From assembly GCA_900318465.1 (NCBI GenBank), contig ONKQ01000011.1, positions 1 through 62,144 of the forward strand: DNA of 62,144 bases, read 5' to 3'. The notes under the pieces were generated by a model that did not search any database, was not told where the DNA came from, and saw only the letters and a list, made by a program, of their open reading frames with translations. Positions within the stretch are counted from its first letter, which is position 1. The number at the start of each line of letters is the position of its first letter. Source of the DNA: an uncultured Bacteroidales bacterium. GTDB taxonomy: Bacteria; Bacteroidota; Bacteroidia; Bacteroidales; F082. The position numbers and the translations under genes were made by a program. Below are positions 8,099 to 17,113 of the stretch, one piece after another.

Positions 8099-10411
8099 TC
8101 AGAAAGGATACCCTATGCCCCAACATAATTTCATATTCTTAAAGAGGCCATTGCTGAAACGCCAATAACTGCCCTCGCTGTTGGGATGGGCGTCGCGTAA
8201 GGCGTATGCCAAATCGACGCGGATGATGAGGAACGAGGCATCAATGCGAAGTCCGACGCCGGCGTCAAAAGCAATCTGCTTGTAGAATGAGTCGAAACGG
8301 AACTCGCCAAGAGGCATGTTCTCGTTGGGCCGGAAGGTCCACACGTTGCCCGCATCGGCAAAGACGGCTCCCTTGAAGATGTTGCGTATGGGGAAACGGT
8401 ACTCGGCATTCAGCTCCAACTGCATGTCACCGATTCTTTCAATGTCTTGGTGGGTGGGCACGTAACCGCCTGGACCCACACCACGATACGTCCAACCACG
8501 AAGTCCGTTGGCACCTCCGGCATAGAAACTACGCTCGAAGGGCATGTCAATCGAGTTGCCGTAGGGAACGCCTAATCCGATGAATTGCCTGAATACTAAC
8601 CAGTTGTCTTTTCCAAGGTCGAGATGTTGGTGCAAATCGAAACTGCCACGGACATATTGTGCGTAACGCACGCCGAACAATTCATAATGTCCATCCGACT
8701 CGGTGATGAGTTTGGTGTTTTTTAAGAGCGAAAGCAGGTTGCCGCTCGATTCAAAGTCGAAACGCATATAGAAGAAACTGCCTTCTTTTTGAAAACGTTG
8801 TGTGCTGTAAATCAGCGAATAACGTACGCCAAGAAGCAGATGGTTGGTGTATTGGTCTTTCTTCCGCTGGTTGGTTTGTTCGTCAAGGTAGGCTTGAAAG
8901 ACAGGGTTGATATTGGCGATTTTGACGCTGTTGAAGTAAACCGGCGTAAGGGTGTGGCGCACCCGGTTGCTGCTCTTCCAATCATAACCGAACGAGGCAG
9001 TGGAAATATAGCGTGAATAAAAGTACCGGATTTGCAAATTGTATCCCGCGGCAATGGAAGTGCTGGGCAGGTAGTCGCGGGCGAAGTCGGTATGATTGAA
9101 AAAACTTAAGAACCTTGGGAAACGGATGCTTGCCGAGATGCCAAACTCTTGAGTGTTAAAGATATGGCGCTCACCAGTGTTTTCACTCATATCGATGCGG
9201 TTTTGGGCTTCCACGCCGTATTTTAAACTGAGTTGGAAGCTTTCCGCGCCTCTGAAAAAGTTCTTGTTGTTATACGACAGGCTTCCCTTGATGCCCAAGT
9301 CGGAATCAGAGCGGGTGCCTTCGGCTTGCAGGGTGAACGAATGTTTGTTGACCTGTTGCATGGTGATGCGGCAGTTCAACAGGTGGAGGGAGTCGCCGTG
9401 GCTCGGCAAGGTGTCGAACTCGATGTTTACATTGCTGAAAATCCTGTAGTTGCTTAAAGCCTCGTATGTGCGGGTGATGTTGTTCAGCCGGTAGGGTCTG
9501 CCTTGGTAGATTTGGATGGAAGTTGCAAAAGTGCTTGGTTTCACTTTGGGTTTGCCGTAGTGGTAGCTGTGCAGCGTGTTCTTGACCCTTCGGCGGCCCA
9601 ATTCCACGGTCAAAGTAGCTGAGTCGGTGATTGTCTCGCTCCTGCGGTACAGCGAAAACTCAGGGAACACGTTGATTCTGTTGATTCTATAGATTTGGTG
9701 CGCCAACTTGTTGTCCTTGACGTGCATCGTCACTTTCATCGAGTGGTTCATGAAGTTGCTGTCCACTTCATAATAAATCTCGTCGCGGTTGAAGAAGTAA
9801 TAGCCCGAGTTTTTCAGCCGATTGGTGATGATGTCGCGCTGCTCGTTCATGTCGTATGCGTTGTAAATCTGGCCTTTCCTCATCGGCAGCGAGGCACTAT
9901 CGCGCATGATGTAGCGTTCCATCAGGCTGTCGCCGATGTCGTATTCCAACTCGTTGATGTAATAGGGTTGGTTGGGATAGACGTGGTAGGTGATGATGGC
10001 TTTCTTCTGTTGCATTATCACGCTGTGGGTTACCTTTGAATTGAAATAGCCCACGTTGTCGAGATAGCGCATCATCTGCTTCGACGAGTTGTCGGCCTCA
10101 ATCTTGTCGTAATACACCGGCTCTTTGCCGAAATTCTTGTTCAGCCACCGCCAAAACTTGCTGTTGGGTCTCCGTTGTGCATGATAATAGAACCAAGCGG
10201 GACGGTTCGACTGGTAAAACTCCTTGTAGGGCTTCAGCGAGATATAGTCGGAAAGCTCCGATTTGCTCACTTCTTTGTGATCGTTTTCGATAATGATTTT
10301 GTTGCTTTTGACCAAGTGTTGCCCTTCGGGAACGAAACGGTTGATGTTGCACGACGACAGGAAGGCGATCGAAAACAAAAACAGGACAATATGGAGCTTT
10401 TTGACTCGCAA
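8099..10411 (-). CDS. tamL: TamL: BamA-superfamily outer membrane lipoprotein
   Basis: The protein belongs to the Omp85 family. POTRA-like repeats come first, then a C-terminal beta-barrel domain with GGANGLRGWTYRGVGPGGY and the closing strand pattern. The lipobox FLSSC and the following Asn-rich start are typical of TamL, the Bacteroidota form of TamA, which works with TamB in envelope assembly. There is no ATG near the 5' end. The TTG at 10411 gives a compact lipoprotein signal (RVKKLHIVLFLFSIAFLSSC) of 770 residues in total. The TTG at 10432 would sit inside the promoter box. Ends and start choice are inference; the family is secure. Confidence 0.88.
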   Translation of the reverse strand: MRVKKLHIVLFLFSIAFLSSCNINRFVPEGQHLVKSNKIIIENDHKEVSKSELSDYISLKPYKEFYQSNRPAWFYYHAQRRPNSKFWRWLNKNFGKEPVYYDKIEADNSSKQMMRYLDNVGYFNSKVTHSVIMQQKKAIITYHVYPNQPYYINELEYDIGDSLMERYIMRDSASLPMRKGQIYNAYDMNEQRDIITNRLKNSGYYFFNRDEIYYEVDSNFMNHSMKVTMHVKDNKLAHQIYRINRINVFPEFSLYRRSETITDSATLTVELGRRRVKNTLHSYHYGKPKVKPSTFATSIQIYQGRPYRLNNITRTYEALSNYRIFSNVNIEFDTLPSHGDSLHLLNCRITMQQVNKHSFTLQAEGTRSDSDLGIKGSLSYNNKNFFRGAESFQLSLKYGVEAQNRIDMSENTGERHIFNTQEFGISASIRFPRFLSFFNHTDFARDYLPSTSIAAGYNLQIRYFYSRYISTASFGYDWKSSNRVRHTLTPVYFNSVKIANINPVFQAYLDEQTNQRKKDQYTNHLLLGVRYSLIYSTQRFQKEGSFFYMRFDFESSGNLLSLLKNTKLITESDGHYELFGVRYAQYVRGSFDLHQHLDLGKDNWLVFRQFIGLGVPYGNSIDMPFERSFYAGGANGLRGWTYRGVGPGGYVPTHQDIERIGDMQLELNAEYRFPIRNIFKGAVFADAGNVWTFRPNENMPLGEFRFDSFYKQIAFDAGVGLRIDASFLIIRVDLAYALRDAHPNSEGSYWRFSNGLFKNMKLCWGIGYPF

Positions 10412-10429
10412 GGGATAAGAGATTTGGCG

Positions 10430-10437
10430 CAAAGGTA
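10430..10437 (-). promoter_or_regulatory. -7 box of tamL
   Basis: The minus strand reads TACCTTTG between the folC stop codon and tamL. It supports the inner TTG start at 10411. Confidence 0.5.
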
Positions 10438-10449
10438 AGAATAATTCCC

Positions 10450-11736
10450 TTACACCACTTCGGCTACGGTGAAATTGCTGCCGCCGATGAAGACCACGTC
10501 GCCGAAATGGGCGTTGTTGACCGCTGAACGGTAGGCGTGGCTGACCGATTCGAACGTCATCCCGTTCAATCCCATCTTAAAGGCTTTCTCGGCCAAAATG
10601 TTGGCATCTAAGCCTCGTGGGATGTCGGCTTTGCAGAAATAATATTCGGCCCCACGAGGAAGCAATTGCAAAACGCTGTCGATGTCCTTGTCGTTGACCA
10701 TGCCGAGGACGAAATGCAGTTTGTTGTAGCTCATTTCGGCTAACTGTCTGACAACCTCGCTGATGCCTGCCACATTGTGGCCTGTGTCGGCGATGGTGAG
10801 TGGGTCTTTGTTGAGGATTTGCCAACGACCCATAAGGTGGGTGTTGCGAATCACCTTGGCGATGCCGTCGCGGATGTCGCTTTCCGAAAGGTTGAACTTC
10901 TCGCGGAGCAAATCTAAAGCGCACATTACGGTTGTGAGGTTCTTCTGCTGGTAGTTGCCCATCAGCGGGATTTCGAGGGCTTCCATGTAGAGCTCGCTGT
11001 TTTTCCAAACGTCAAACTTTTGCTCAGTGAAAGATTCGATGTGGATTTTGTCGCAGTCGAAAATCTGGTCGGCGAAATAAATCGGGCTGTTGCATTCCTT
11101 GGCTTTGTCGATGAAGACTTGTTCAGTTTCAGGATGGGTTTCGCCAATGACTACTGGGATTCCAGGCTTGATGATGCCCGCCTTCTCATAGGCGATTTTC
11201 GCCCGTGTGTCGCCCAAAAATTTGGTATGGTCAAAGTCGATGTTGGTGATGATGCTCAACTCTGGCGTGATGAGGTTGGTGGAGTCCAACCTGCCGCCCA
11301 TGCCCACTTCGACGATGGCAATGTCGACCTTTTCGTTTCGGAAATAGTCGAAGGCCATGCCTACGGTCATCTCGAAGAAGGAGAGTTCCATCGCCTCAAA
11401 CTTATCCTTGTAAGTGTCAATGAATTGCACAACATTTTCTTCGGGAATCATCTCCCCGTTGATGCGGATGCGTTCGCGGAAGTCGCGCAGGTGGGGCGAG
11501 GTGTAAAGGCCTGTTTTGTAGCCTGCTTCCTGAAAAACGGAAGCCAAAGTATGCGAAACGGAGCCTTTGCCATTGGTGCCGGCCACATGCACCGACTTGA
11601 AACTGTGGTGCGGGTTTTTCAAAAGGTCTAAGAGTTGGATGGTGTTGTTGAGGTCAGCCTTGTAAGCGGCGGCTCCAATGCGTTGATACATTGGGAGTTT
11701 GTTGAACATCCATTCGAGAGTTTCTTGGTAGGTCAT
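10450..11736 (-). CDS. folC: Bifunctional dihydrofolate/folylpolyglutamate synthase
   Basis: FolC joins glutamate to dihydropteroate and extends the polyglutamate tail of folates. The 428-residue protein shows the ATP loop HVAGTNGKGSVSHTLAS, the YTSPHLRDFRERIRING motif, VEVGMGGRLDSTN and ITNIDFDHTKFLG, with a C-terminal Mur-ligase-type domain that ends in GGSNFTVAEVV. The length is normal. It lies downstream of the tonB gene, separated by a repeat block, and upstream of tamL. Confidence 0.96.
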   Translation of the reverse strand: MTYQETLEWMFNKLPMYQRIGAAAYKADLNNTIQLLDLLKNPHHSFKSVHVAGTNGKGSVSHTLASVFQEAGYKTGLYTSPHLRDFRERIRINGEMIPEENVVQFIDTYKDKFEAMELSFFEMTVGMAFDYFRNEKVDIAIVEVGMGGRLDSTNLITPELSIITNIDFDHTKFLGDTRAKIAYEKAGIIKPGIPVVIGETHPETEQVFIDKAKECNSPIYFADQIFDCDKIHIESFTEQKFDVWKNSELYMEALEIPLMGNYQQKNLTTVMCALDLLREKFNLSESDIRDGIAKVIRNTHLMGRWQILNKDPLTIADTGHNVAGISEVVRQLAEMSYNKLHFVLGMVNDKDIDSVLQLLPRGAEYYFCKADIPRGLDANILAEKAFKMGLNGMTFESVSHAYRSAVNNAHFGDVVFIGGSNFTVAEVV

Positions 11737-11905
11737 AGGCGATTGTTTAATTCGGAATGCTGAATTATGAATGCTGAATTATGAATGCTGAATTATGAAT
11801 TATGAATGCTGAATTATGAATTATGAATTATGAATTATGAATGGATTCAAACTCGGTGTCGCTTTGCGTTATTCCGCATTCTGCATTCTACATTCCTCAT
11901 TTTTC
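11737..11905. repeat. Composite tandem and inverted repeat block
   Basis: About seven degenerate GAATGCTGAATTAT or GAATTAT units are followed, after a 30-base spacer, by TTCCGCATTCTGCATTCTAC units on the opposite arm. Together they make a long imperfect palindrome. It is the same kind of element as the block at 1451-1634 and lies between tonB and folC on the same transcript direction. Confidence 0.85.
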
Positions 11906-11906
11906 A

Positions 11907-12665
11907 TTATTTGTTGATGACAAAAGTATAGGTGATGGTACCGTGTTGTTCCTCGGGCGCGTTGGGGTCGGAAGCGAAGGCGGAGCGCAAGGCGGCTTGT
12001 TTGGCCTTCTCGCGCATGGCTTGGTTGATGACGGTGGTGCCTTTGGTGGCTATCTCGGCGCGGGTGACTTGTCCCGTACGGTTGACCCAAATATCGACAA
12101 CTACAATACCTTCCTCAGGGAAATCGTCGTTGGGACGGTGCAACGATTTCGCCCCACGACCACCCAGGTCGTAGCCTGCTCCGTTGCCCTTTCCGCCTTG
12201 ACCGTCATATTTCTTGATACCCGCCAAACCATTCGGATTGCCTTGGTCGCCGGGCTGACCCGTGATACCCTCCGAGCCACCGGCTTGAGGATTGTTGCTG
12301 CCTTTGAACAAGGCCCTGTCGTTGACTTTAGGCTTGGGTTCTTCGGCTGGTTTCTCTTGCTTTGGCTTGGTGTTTTTGGGCTTCTCTATGGCAGGAGCCT
12401 CATCGTCGTTTTGCGTCACGATGTCTTCCTTGCTCTTGCTCGGTTGTTGTTGAGGCTGAGCGGCTTGCGGGATGGCAGGCTTCTCGGGCTGGATGTTGCC
12501 CATGCCTTGGTTCATCATGCCAAAGTCGACCTCAACGCCTTCCTCACCTGGTAAAGGCAGAGGTGTTCGGAAAGCCATCAGGAAGAGCACAAGCAAAGCC
12601 AAAGCGTGAACCACTATGGTGCCTGCCACTGCTATGCCTTTGTCTTTCTTTTCGTTGCTGTTCAT
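11907..12665 (-). CDS. TonB family energy transducer
   Basis: The 252-residue protein has a single N-terminal membrane helix (IAVAGTIVVHALALLVLFLMAF), a long Pro/Gln/Lys-rich spacer that crosses the periplasm, a Gly/Asn-rich stretch and a short TonB-type C-terminal domain (VVVDIWVNRTGQVTRAEI). It should pass proton-motive force from ExbB/ExbD to outer-membrane transporters. It is the third gene of an ExbB-ExbD-TonB run. The C-terminal domain is of the compact, divergent kind common in Bacteroidota. Confidence 0.9.
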   Translation of the reverse strand: MNSNEKKDKGIAVAGTIVVHALALLVLFLMAFRTPLPLPGEEGVEVDFGMMNQGMGNIQPEKPAIPQAAQPQQQPSKSKEDIVTQNDDEAPAIEKPKNTKPKQEKPAEEPKPKVNDRALFKGSNNPQAGGSEGITGQPGDQGNPNGLAGIKKYDGQGGKGNGAGYDLGGRGAKSLHRPNDDFPEEGIVVVDIWVNRTGQVTRAEIATKGTTVINQAMREKAKQAALRSAFASDPNAPEEQHGTITYTFVINK

Positions 12666-12673
12666 GGTGCCTC

Positions 12674-13087
12674 CTATTTCTTCGGCGCGGTGGCCAAAAT
12701 CACTTTATGATTGTTGTTGGTGGCGTTGTTGATATCGTTGACGGCATCAATCACATTCACAACATATTGCACGGGAACGGTCTTGTCTGAACGCAATACC
12801 ACCGTGGCTTGGCTGTCGTTGCCGATTTTGGCGTTGATGTAGTCCATGAGTTGGGTTTCGTCAACAGCGGTCTGGTCGACGTAATACTGATACTGGTCGT
12901 TGATGTAGACCGTCACGGTCTGCTTGGCCATGGTCTTACTATTGCTTGAAGGCAACATGAGCTTGATGGCGTTGGGCGCGACCAAAGTCGAAGTCAGCAT
13001 GAAGAAAATCAGCAACAGAAACACCAAGTCCGACATGGACGAGGAGTTGAACGTCGGTTCGACCTTATTTCTTGATTTGATGGCCAT
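12674..13087 (-). CDS. ExbD/TolR biopolymer transport protein
   Basis: The 137-residue protein has a single membrane helix near residues 15-38, with the conserved Asp in SDLVFLLLIFFMLTSTLV that takes part in proton flow. The periplasmic domain follows, with the strand VTVYINDQYQYYVD. It lies between ExbB and TonB with gaps of 12 and 8 bases, so the three are one transcription unit. Confidence 0.92.
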   Translation of the reverse strand: MAIKSRNKVEPTFNSSSMSDLVFLLLIFFMLTSTLVAPNAIKLMLPSSNSKTMAKQTVTVYINDQYQYYVDQTAVDETQLMDYINAKIGNDSQATVVLRSDKTVPVQYVVNVIDAVNDINNATNNNHKVILATAPKK

Positions 13088-13099
13088 AATGCGCTGGTT

Positions 13100-13798
13100 T
13101 TAAGCAGGTTCGTTCAAAACATCCATAAATTCGGTCGCCTTGGCTTCGAGCAGGTTGACGACTTTCTGGATTTTGGTCGAAATGATGGCATGGAAGAAAT
13201 AAGCGATGATGCCGACAATCAGACCGCCGACGGTGGTCACCATAGCTTCGTAAATGCCCGACGAAAGCAGTTCAATATCAATGTTGTTGCCCGCCATCGA
13301 CATATTGTAGAACGCACGAATCATGCCCGTTACCGTGCCCAAGAAACCAATCATCGGCGCGGCACTGGCAATCATGGCAAGGATGCTGACACCACGTTCC
13401 AGTTGTGCAACTTCCAGATTTCCGACATTCTCGATGGCCGAGTTGATGTCGCCCAAAGGACGACCAAGGCGCGAAAGTCCTTTCTCGATCATGCGTGAGA
13501 TAGGGGTGGAGTTGCCGCGACAAAGTGCCTTGGCTGAGTCTATTTTGCCGTCTTTCATGTATTCGCGGATGCGGTCCATGAAGCTGTTGTCGTATTTCGT
13601 GGCACGTGAGATGGCGAGGTAACGTTCAATGAAGATGTAGACTGCGATGATGGACAGAATGGCCAAAAGAATCATAATCCATCCGCCTTTGGTGGCAAGT
13701 TCAAAGATGGAGAGCTTGAATTCGGTGGGTTGGGTGACGGTTTCAGCGGCTGCTGTACCCAAATTGTTGACAGTCTCTTGGATTTGAAGTAGGTTCAT
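13100..13798 (-). CDS. ExbB/TolQ proton channel (MotA/TolQ/ExbB family)
   Basis: The 232-residue inner-membrane protein has three main helices (around residues 37-55, 140-165 and 185-208). The family signature APMIGFLGTVTGMIRAFYNM and the region GIYEAMVTTVGGLIVGIIAYF line the channel in known structures. It powers TonB together with ExbD. It is the first gene of the module. A stretch of TTGAAT-type repeats separates it from lolA. Confidence 0.93.
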   Translation of the reverse strand: MNLLQIQETVNNLGTAAAETVTQPTEFKLSIFELATKGGWIMILLAILSIIAVYIFIERYLAISRATKYDNSFMDRIREYMKDGKIDSAKALCRGNSTPISRMIEKGLSRLGRPLGDINSAIENVGNLEVAQLERGVSILAMIASAAPMIGFLGTVTGMIRAFYNMSMAGNNIDIELLSSGIYEAMVTTVGGLIVGIIAYFFHAIISTKIQKVVNLLEAKATEFMDVLNEPA

Positions 13799-13799
13799 T

Positions 13800-13835
13800 T
13801 GTTGAATTGTTGAAGGTTGAATTATTGAATAGAAT
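13800..13835. repeat. Short TTGAAT/GTTGAA repeat
   Basis: Repeated GTTGAA and TTGAAT words fill the gap between lolA and the ExbB gene. The pattern resembles the simple repeats at 35604-35640 and 37060-37105. Confidence 0.5.
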
Positions 13836-13861
13836 ACGGGAGTAGTTAGGTTTTTATTGTG

Positions 13862-14482
13862 TTAGCGCATGTCAATCACATCGACGTTGGGATGCGCTTT
13901 TGTGTCGAAGGTGAAGAATTTTTCGTCTAAATTTTGGTCGAATTTCATCTCGTTGATGGTGAGGATGAGCTTCGTACCGTCTTCCATATACACGTCCAAG
14001 CCTTGGATTGCAAATTTTCCTACATTGGCTCGCAAGGTCACGCGGCGGTATTGTCCTTTTGGGTTGGCCAGTTCAATGGTGGCGTTTCCTTTTTCGTCGA
14101 TGCCCGCGAGTGTTGCCACGTAGCTTTGGTCTAAGGAGGTGAGCAGTTTGAGCGGTGTGTTGTCGGCACCGTCTTCGGCGTTGCTTACCATGACTTCCTC
14201 ATCTTCAATGAGATAGGTCCAAATGGTCTCGCCGTCCGAAATCATTTGCTGTTCAACCATTTCCACTTTGTAGGCCTCGCCTTGTAGCCAGGCTTTGCCT
14301 TGTTGTGCATCCGAAGTTTGTCCCTCGGCATTGATTTGGTAATTGAAAGCCATCTCAATGTTCTTGTGGCTCTTCATTTGGTCGACTATGAGACGGATGA
14401 GTGTCTCAGCGTTGTTTTGTGCGCTAACAGCCTGTGTAGCAAATAGTAAGAACAGGCAAGCGATAATGTTTTTTGTTTTCAT
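13862..14482 (-). CDS. lolA: LolA-like outer membrane lipoprotein carrier
   Basis: The ATG at 14482 gives 206 residues starting MKTKNIIACLFLLFATQAVSAQ, a clean signal peptide. A TTG six bases upstream is less likely. The mature part is beta-rich and fits the LolA fold, with the recurrent patterns GKAWLQGEAYKVEM and DGETIWTYL. LolA ferries lipoproteins across the periplasm to the outer membrane. It starts three bases after the ftsK stop codon and follows ftsK in Bacteroidota genomes as a common pair. Confidence 0.85.
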   Translation of the reverse strand: MKTKNIIACLFLLFATQAVSAQNNAETLIRLIVDQMKSHKNIEMAFNYQINAEGQTSDAQQGKAWLQGEAYKVEMVEQQMISDGETIWTYLIEDEEVMVSNAEDGADNTPLKLLTSLDQSYVATLAGIDEKGNATIELANPKGQYRRVTLRANVGKFAIQGLDVYMEDGTKLILTINEMKFDQNLDEKFFTFDTKAHPNVDVIDMR

Positions 14483-14484
14483 AT

Positions 14485-17067
14485 TCAAATTCCGTTGTCT
14501 TTGTTGTAGATGTCCCTCAAAATCTGTTCCAAAGCGAATTCATCCTTGACTTTTACCTCGCGCGACTTGCTTCCCGAGAACGGCCCGACGATGCCAGCTG
14601 CCTCCAATTGGTCGATGATGCGGCCTGCGCGGTTGTAGCCGAGTTTCAGTTTGCGCTGAATCATGGACGTGGAGCCTTGCTGGGTTTGCACCACAATGTG
14701 GGCGGCTTCCTCAAAGAGGCTGTCACGCTCGCCATCTTCGTCAATATCAACGGCATCGCCTTCTTCCTCAGGCACTTCGGGCAGCAGGAATGGCTCGGCA
14801 TAGCCGCGTTGGTTCCCGATGTATTCGGTGATGGCTTCCACCTCGGGCGTGTCGATGAAGGCGCATTGCAGGCGCACAAGGTCGTTGCCCGTGGAGAGCA
14901 GCATGTCGCCGCGACCAATGAGCTGGTTGGCGCCGCTTTGGTCGAGGATGGTCTTCGAGTCGACTTGCGAGATAACGCGGAAGGCAATACGGGCAGGGAA
15001 GTTGGCTTTGATGCTGCCCGTGATGATGTTGACCGAAGGACGCTGCGTGGCGATGATGAGGTGGATGCCGACGGCGCGAGCTAATTGTGCTATGCGGGCA
15101 ATAGGGGCTTCCACTTCTCGACCAGCCGTCATGATGAGGTCGGCAAACTCATCGACGATGAGAACAATGTAAGGCAGGTAACGGTGTCCCTCGGTGGGCA
15201 ACAACCTACGCGCCTTGAACTTCTCGTTGTATTCGATGATGTTGCGGCACTCGGCCTGTTTCAGCAGGTCGTAACGCTGGTCCATCTCAATGCACAAGGA
15301 ATTGAGGGTACGAACCACTTTCTTTACATCGGTGATGATAGCGTCCTCTGAATCAGGGAGTTTGGCCAAATAGTGACGCTCAATGCGGTTGTAGAGGGTC
15401 AACTCCACTTTCTTCGGGTCGACCATGATGAATTTCAGTTCCGAAGGATGCTTGCTATACAGCAGCGAGGCAATGATGGCGTTGAGTCCCACCGACTTAC
15501 CTTGACCCGTTGCGCCGGCCATGAGGATGTGCGGCATCTTGGCCAGGTCGAAGACGTAGGTCTCGTTGGAGATGGTCTTGCCGATGGCGCATGGCAAGGC
15601 AAATTTGTTGTTTTGGAACTTCTCTGAGCTGAGTACGCTCTTCATGGAAACGGTTTCGGGCTTGCTGTTCGGCACTTCTATGCCGATGGTGCCTTTGCCT
15701 GGAATCGGGGCGATGATTCGGATGCCTAAAGCGGCGAGGCTCAGGGCAATATCGTCTTCCAAGTTCTTGATTTTCGAGATGCGGATGCCAGCGGCTGGCA
15801 CGATTTCATATAAGGTGACGGTCGGGCCGATGGTCGCCTTGATTTTGTCGATGGCGATGCCGTAGTTGCCCAAAGTCTCCACAATCTTGTTCTTGTTGGC
15901 CTGAAGCTCAGCTTCGTTGATTTCCGACTTTTTGTCGCCATAGTCGTTGAGCATGTCCAAGGTCGGAAACTTGAACTCGCGTAGCTCATAGCGAGGGTCG
16001 TAAGGCATGTCGATGGTGTGACGCTCAATCTTGTCGACGGTTTCCTCTTCCTCGGTCTTTTCGATGACCAAGTCCACATCACGATTGTCGTTGGAAGCAT
16101 TGTCTTCGTGGGTGTCCTTCTCTTCTTCTTCATTGACGACGACAGCTGGTTGGATAAAGACATTTTCTTTGTCGTCGTTTTCGTTGGCAGTCTCAACTCT
16201 TTCGTTGTCATTGTTTTCGTTGAGGTTCGAGAAGGTGTTGTTGCTGTTGAAGTCTGTGTTGTTCTGCTCGTTTTCAAGCTCTCTCTTAATGCGTTCTTCG
16301 GCTATTATGGCAGCCACACGGCGTTGTTCTTCAATGCGTTTGTCGCGCATTTGCTTGATGTGGTTGAAGGTGAGGTTGAACTGATAGACGGCAAACACCA
16401 AGAACAAGAAAATCAAGATGATTAATGTGCCGATTCTCCCGATGTAGTTGTTCAGTATCGTGTTGAGCCACAGCCCGACGGCACCTCCGAAGATGGCGCA
16501 ATTTGGGGCTGAAAAGGCGATGAAGGCAAAGAAAAGGGGCAGCCACACGAGGCACAGGAGGGCATATTTCCACAGGCTCCACATTTTGATGCGGATGTTG
16601 TCGGTGAGCCACAACCCAATGAGTGTCAACAAGTAAACAAAGAAGAACGACCCGATGCCAAACGACTCCTTGATGAGGGTCTGCCCAAGGAACACGCCTG
16701 TGCGTCCGGTGCGGTTCGTGATGTCCACTTTTTGACTGAAGATTTGGTAGCCCCATTCCTGATGGTGCCCGCTGAAGAAGCTGACCAAATAGGAAATCAG
16801 GGCAATGCCGAGAAACAGTGCCATGCAGATGAAAAGGATGCCGATGATGCGTTTCGCGCGGCTATCGCTTTCCTTTTGCTCTTTTTTGGGCTTCTGCGGC
16901 TTGGTGTCTTTCGGGGTCTTCTTTTCCTTTTTCTGACCCTCGTTTTTGTCCTTTTTGTTTTTCTTGACATCTGAATCCTCAATAATGGAAGGCGTGGCTT
17001 CAACTATCTCGAACTCAGGCTGTTGATTCTTAAATGTATTTTCTTTGCGGTTGTTTCCAGTGGCCAT
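14485..17067 (-). CDS. ftsK: FtsK/SpoIIIE DNA translocase
   Basis: The 860-residue protein pumps DNA through the closing septum and works with XerCD at dif sites. The N-terminus is a charged Lys/Glu-rich stretch, then four or five membrane helices between residues of roughly 75 and 230, then an acidic linker. The motor follows with MAGATGQGKSVGLNAI (Walker A), IVLIVDEFADLIM (Walker B) and LIIATQRPSVNIITG. The last 70 residues form the gamma winged-helix domain that reads KOPS-type sites. The gene is complete. Confidence 0.96.
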   Translation of the reverse strand: MATGNNRKENTFKNQQPEFEIVEATPSIIEDSDVKKNKKDKNEGQKKEKKTPKDTKPQKPKKEQKESDSRAKRIIGILFICMALFLGIALISYLVSFFSGHHQEWGYQIFSQKVDITNRTGRTGVFLGQTLIKESFGIGSFFFVYLLTLIGLWLTDNIRIKMWSLWKYALLCLVWLPLFFAFIAFSAPNCAIFGGAVGLWLNTILNNYIGRIGTLIILIFLFLVFAVYQFNLTFNHIKQMRDKRIEEQRRVAAIIAEERIKRELENEQNNTDFNSNNTFSNLNENNDNERVETANENDDKENVFIQPAVVVNEEEEKDTHEDNASNDNRDVDLVIEKTEEEETVDKIERHTIDMPYDPRYELREFKFPTLDMLNDYGDKKSEINEAELQANKNKIVETLGNYGIAIDKIKATIGPTVTLYEIVPAAGIRISKIKNLEDDIALSLAALGIRIIAPIPGKGTIGIEVPNSKPETVSMKSVLSSEKFQNNKFALPCAIGKTISNETYVFDLAKMPHILMAGATGQGKSVGLNAIIASLLYSKHPSELKFIMVDPKKVELTLYNRIERHYLAKLPDSEDAIITDVKKVVRTLNSLCIEMDQRYDLLKQAECRNIIEYNEKFKARRLLPTEGHRYLPYIVLIVDEFADLIMTAGREVEAPIARIAQLARAVGIHLIIATQRPSVNIITGSIKANFPARIAFRVISQVDSKTILDQSGANQLIGRGDMLLSTGNDLVRLQCAFIDTPEVEAITEYIGNQRGYAEPFLLPEVPEEEGDAVDIDEDGERDSLFEEAAHIVVQTQQGSTSMIQRKLKLGYNRAGRIIDQLEAAGIVGPFSGSKSREVKVKDEFALEQILRDIYNKDNGI

Positions 17068-17090
17068 TTTCTGTCTTCAATTTTGGAGTG

Positions 17091-17098
17091 CAAAAATA
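17091..17098 (-). promoter_or_regulatory. -7 box of ftsK
   Basis: The minus strand reads TATTTTTG, 23 bases before the ATG. It lies just after the stop codon of the methyltransferase gene. Confidence 0.55.
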
Positions 17099-17113
17099 AA
17101 CAAAAATGTTGGA

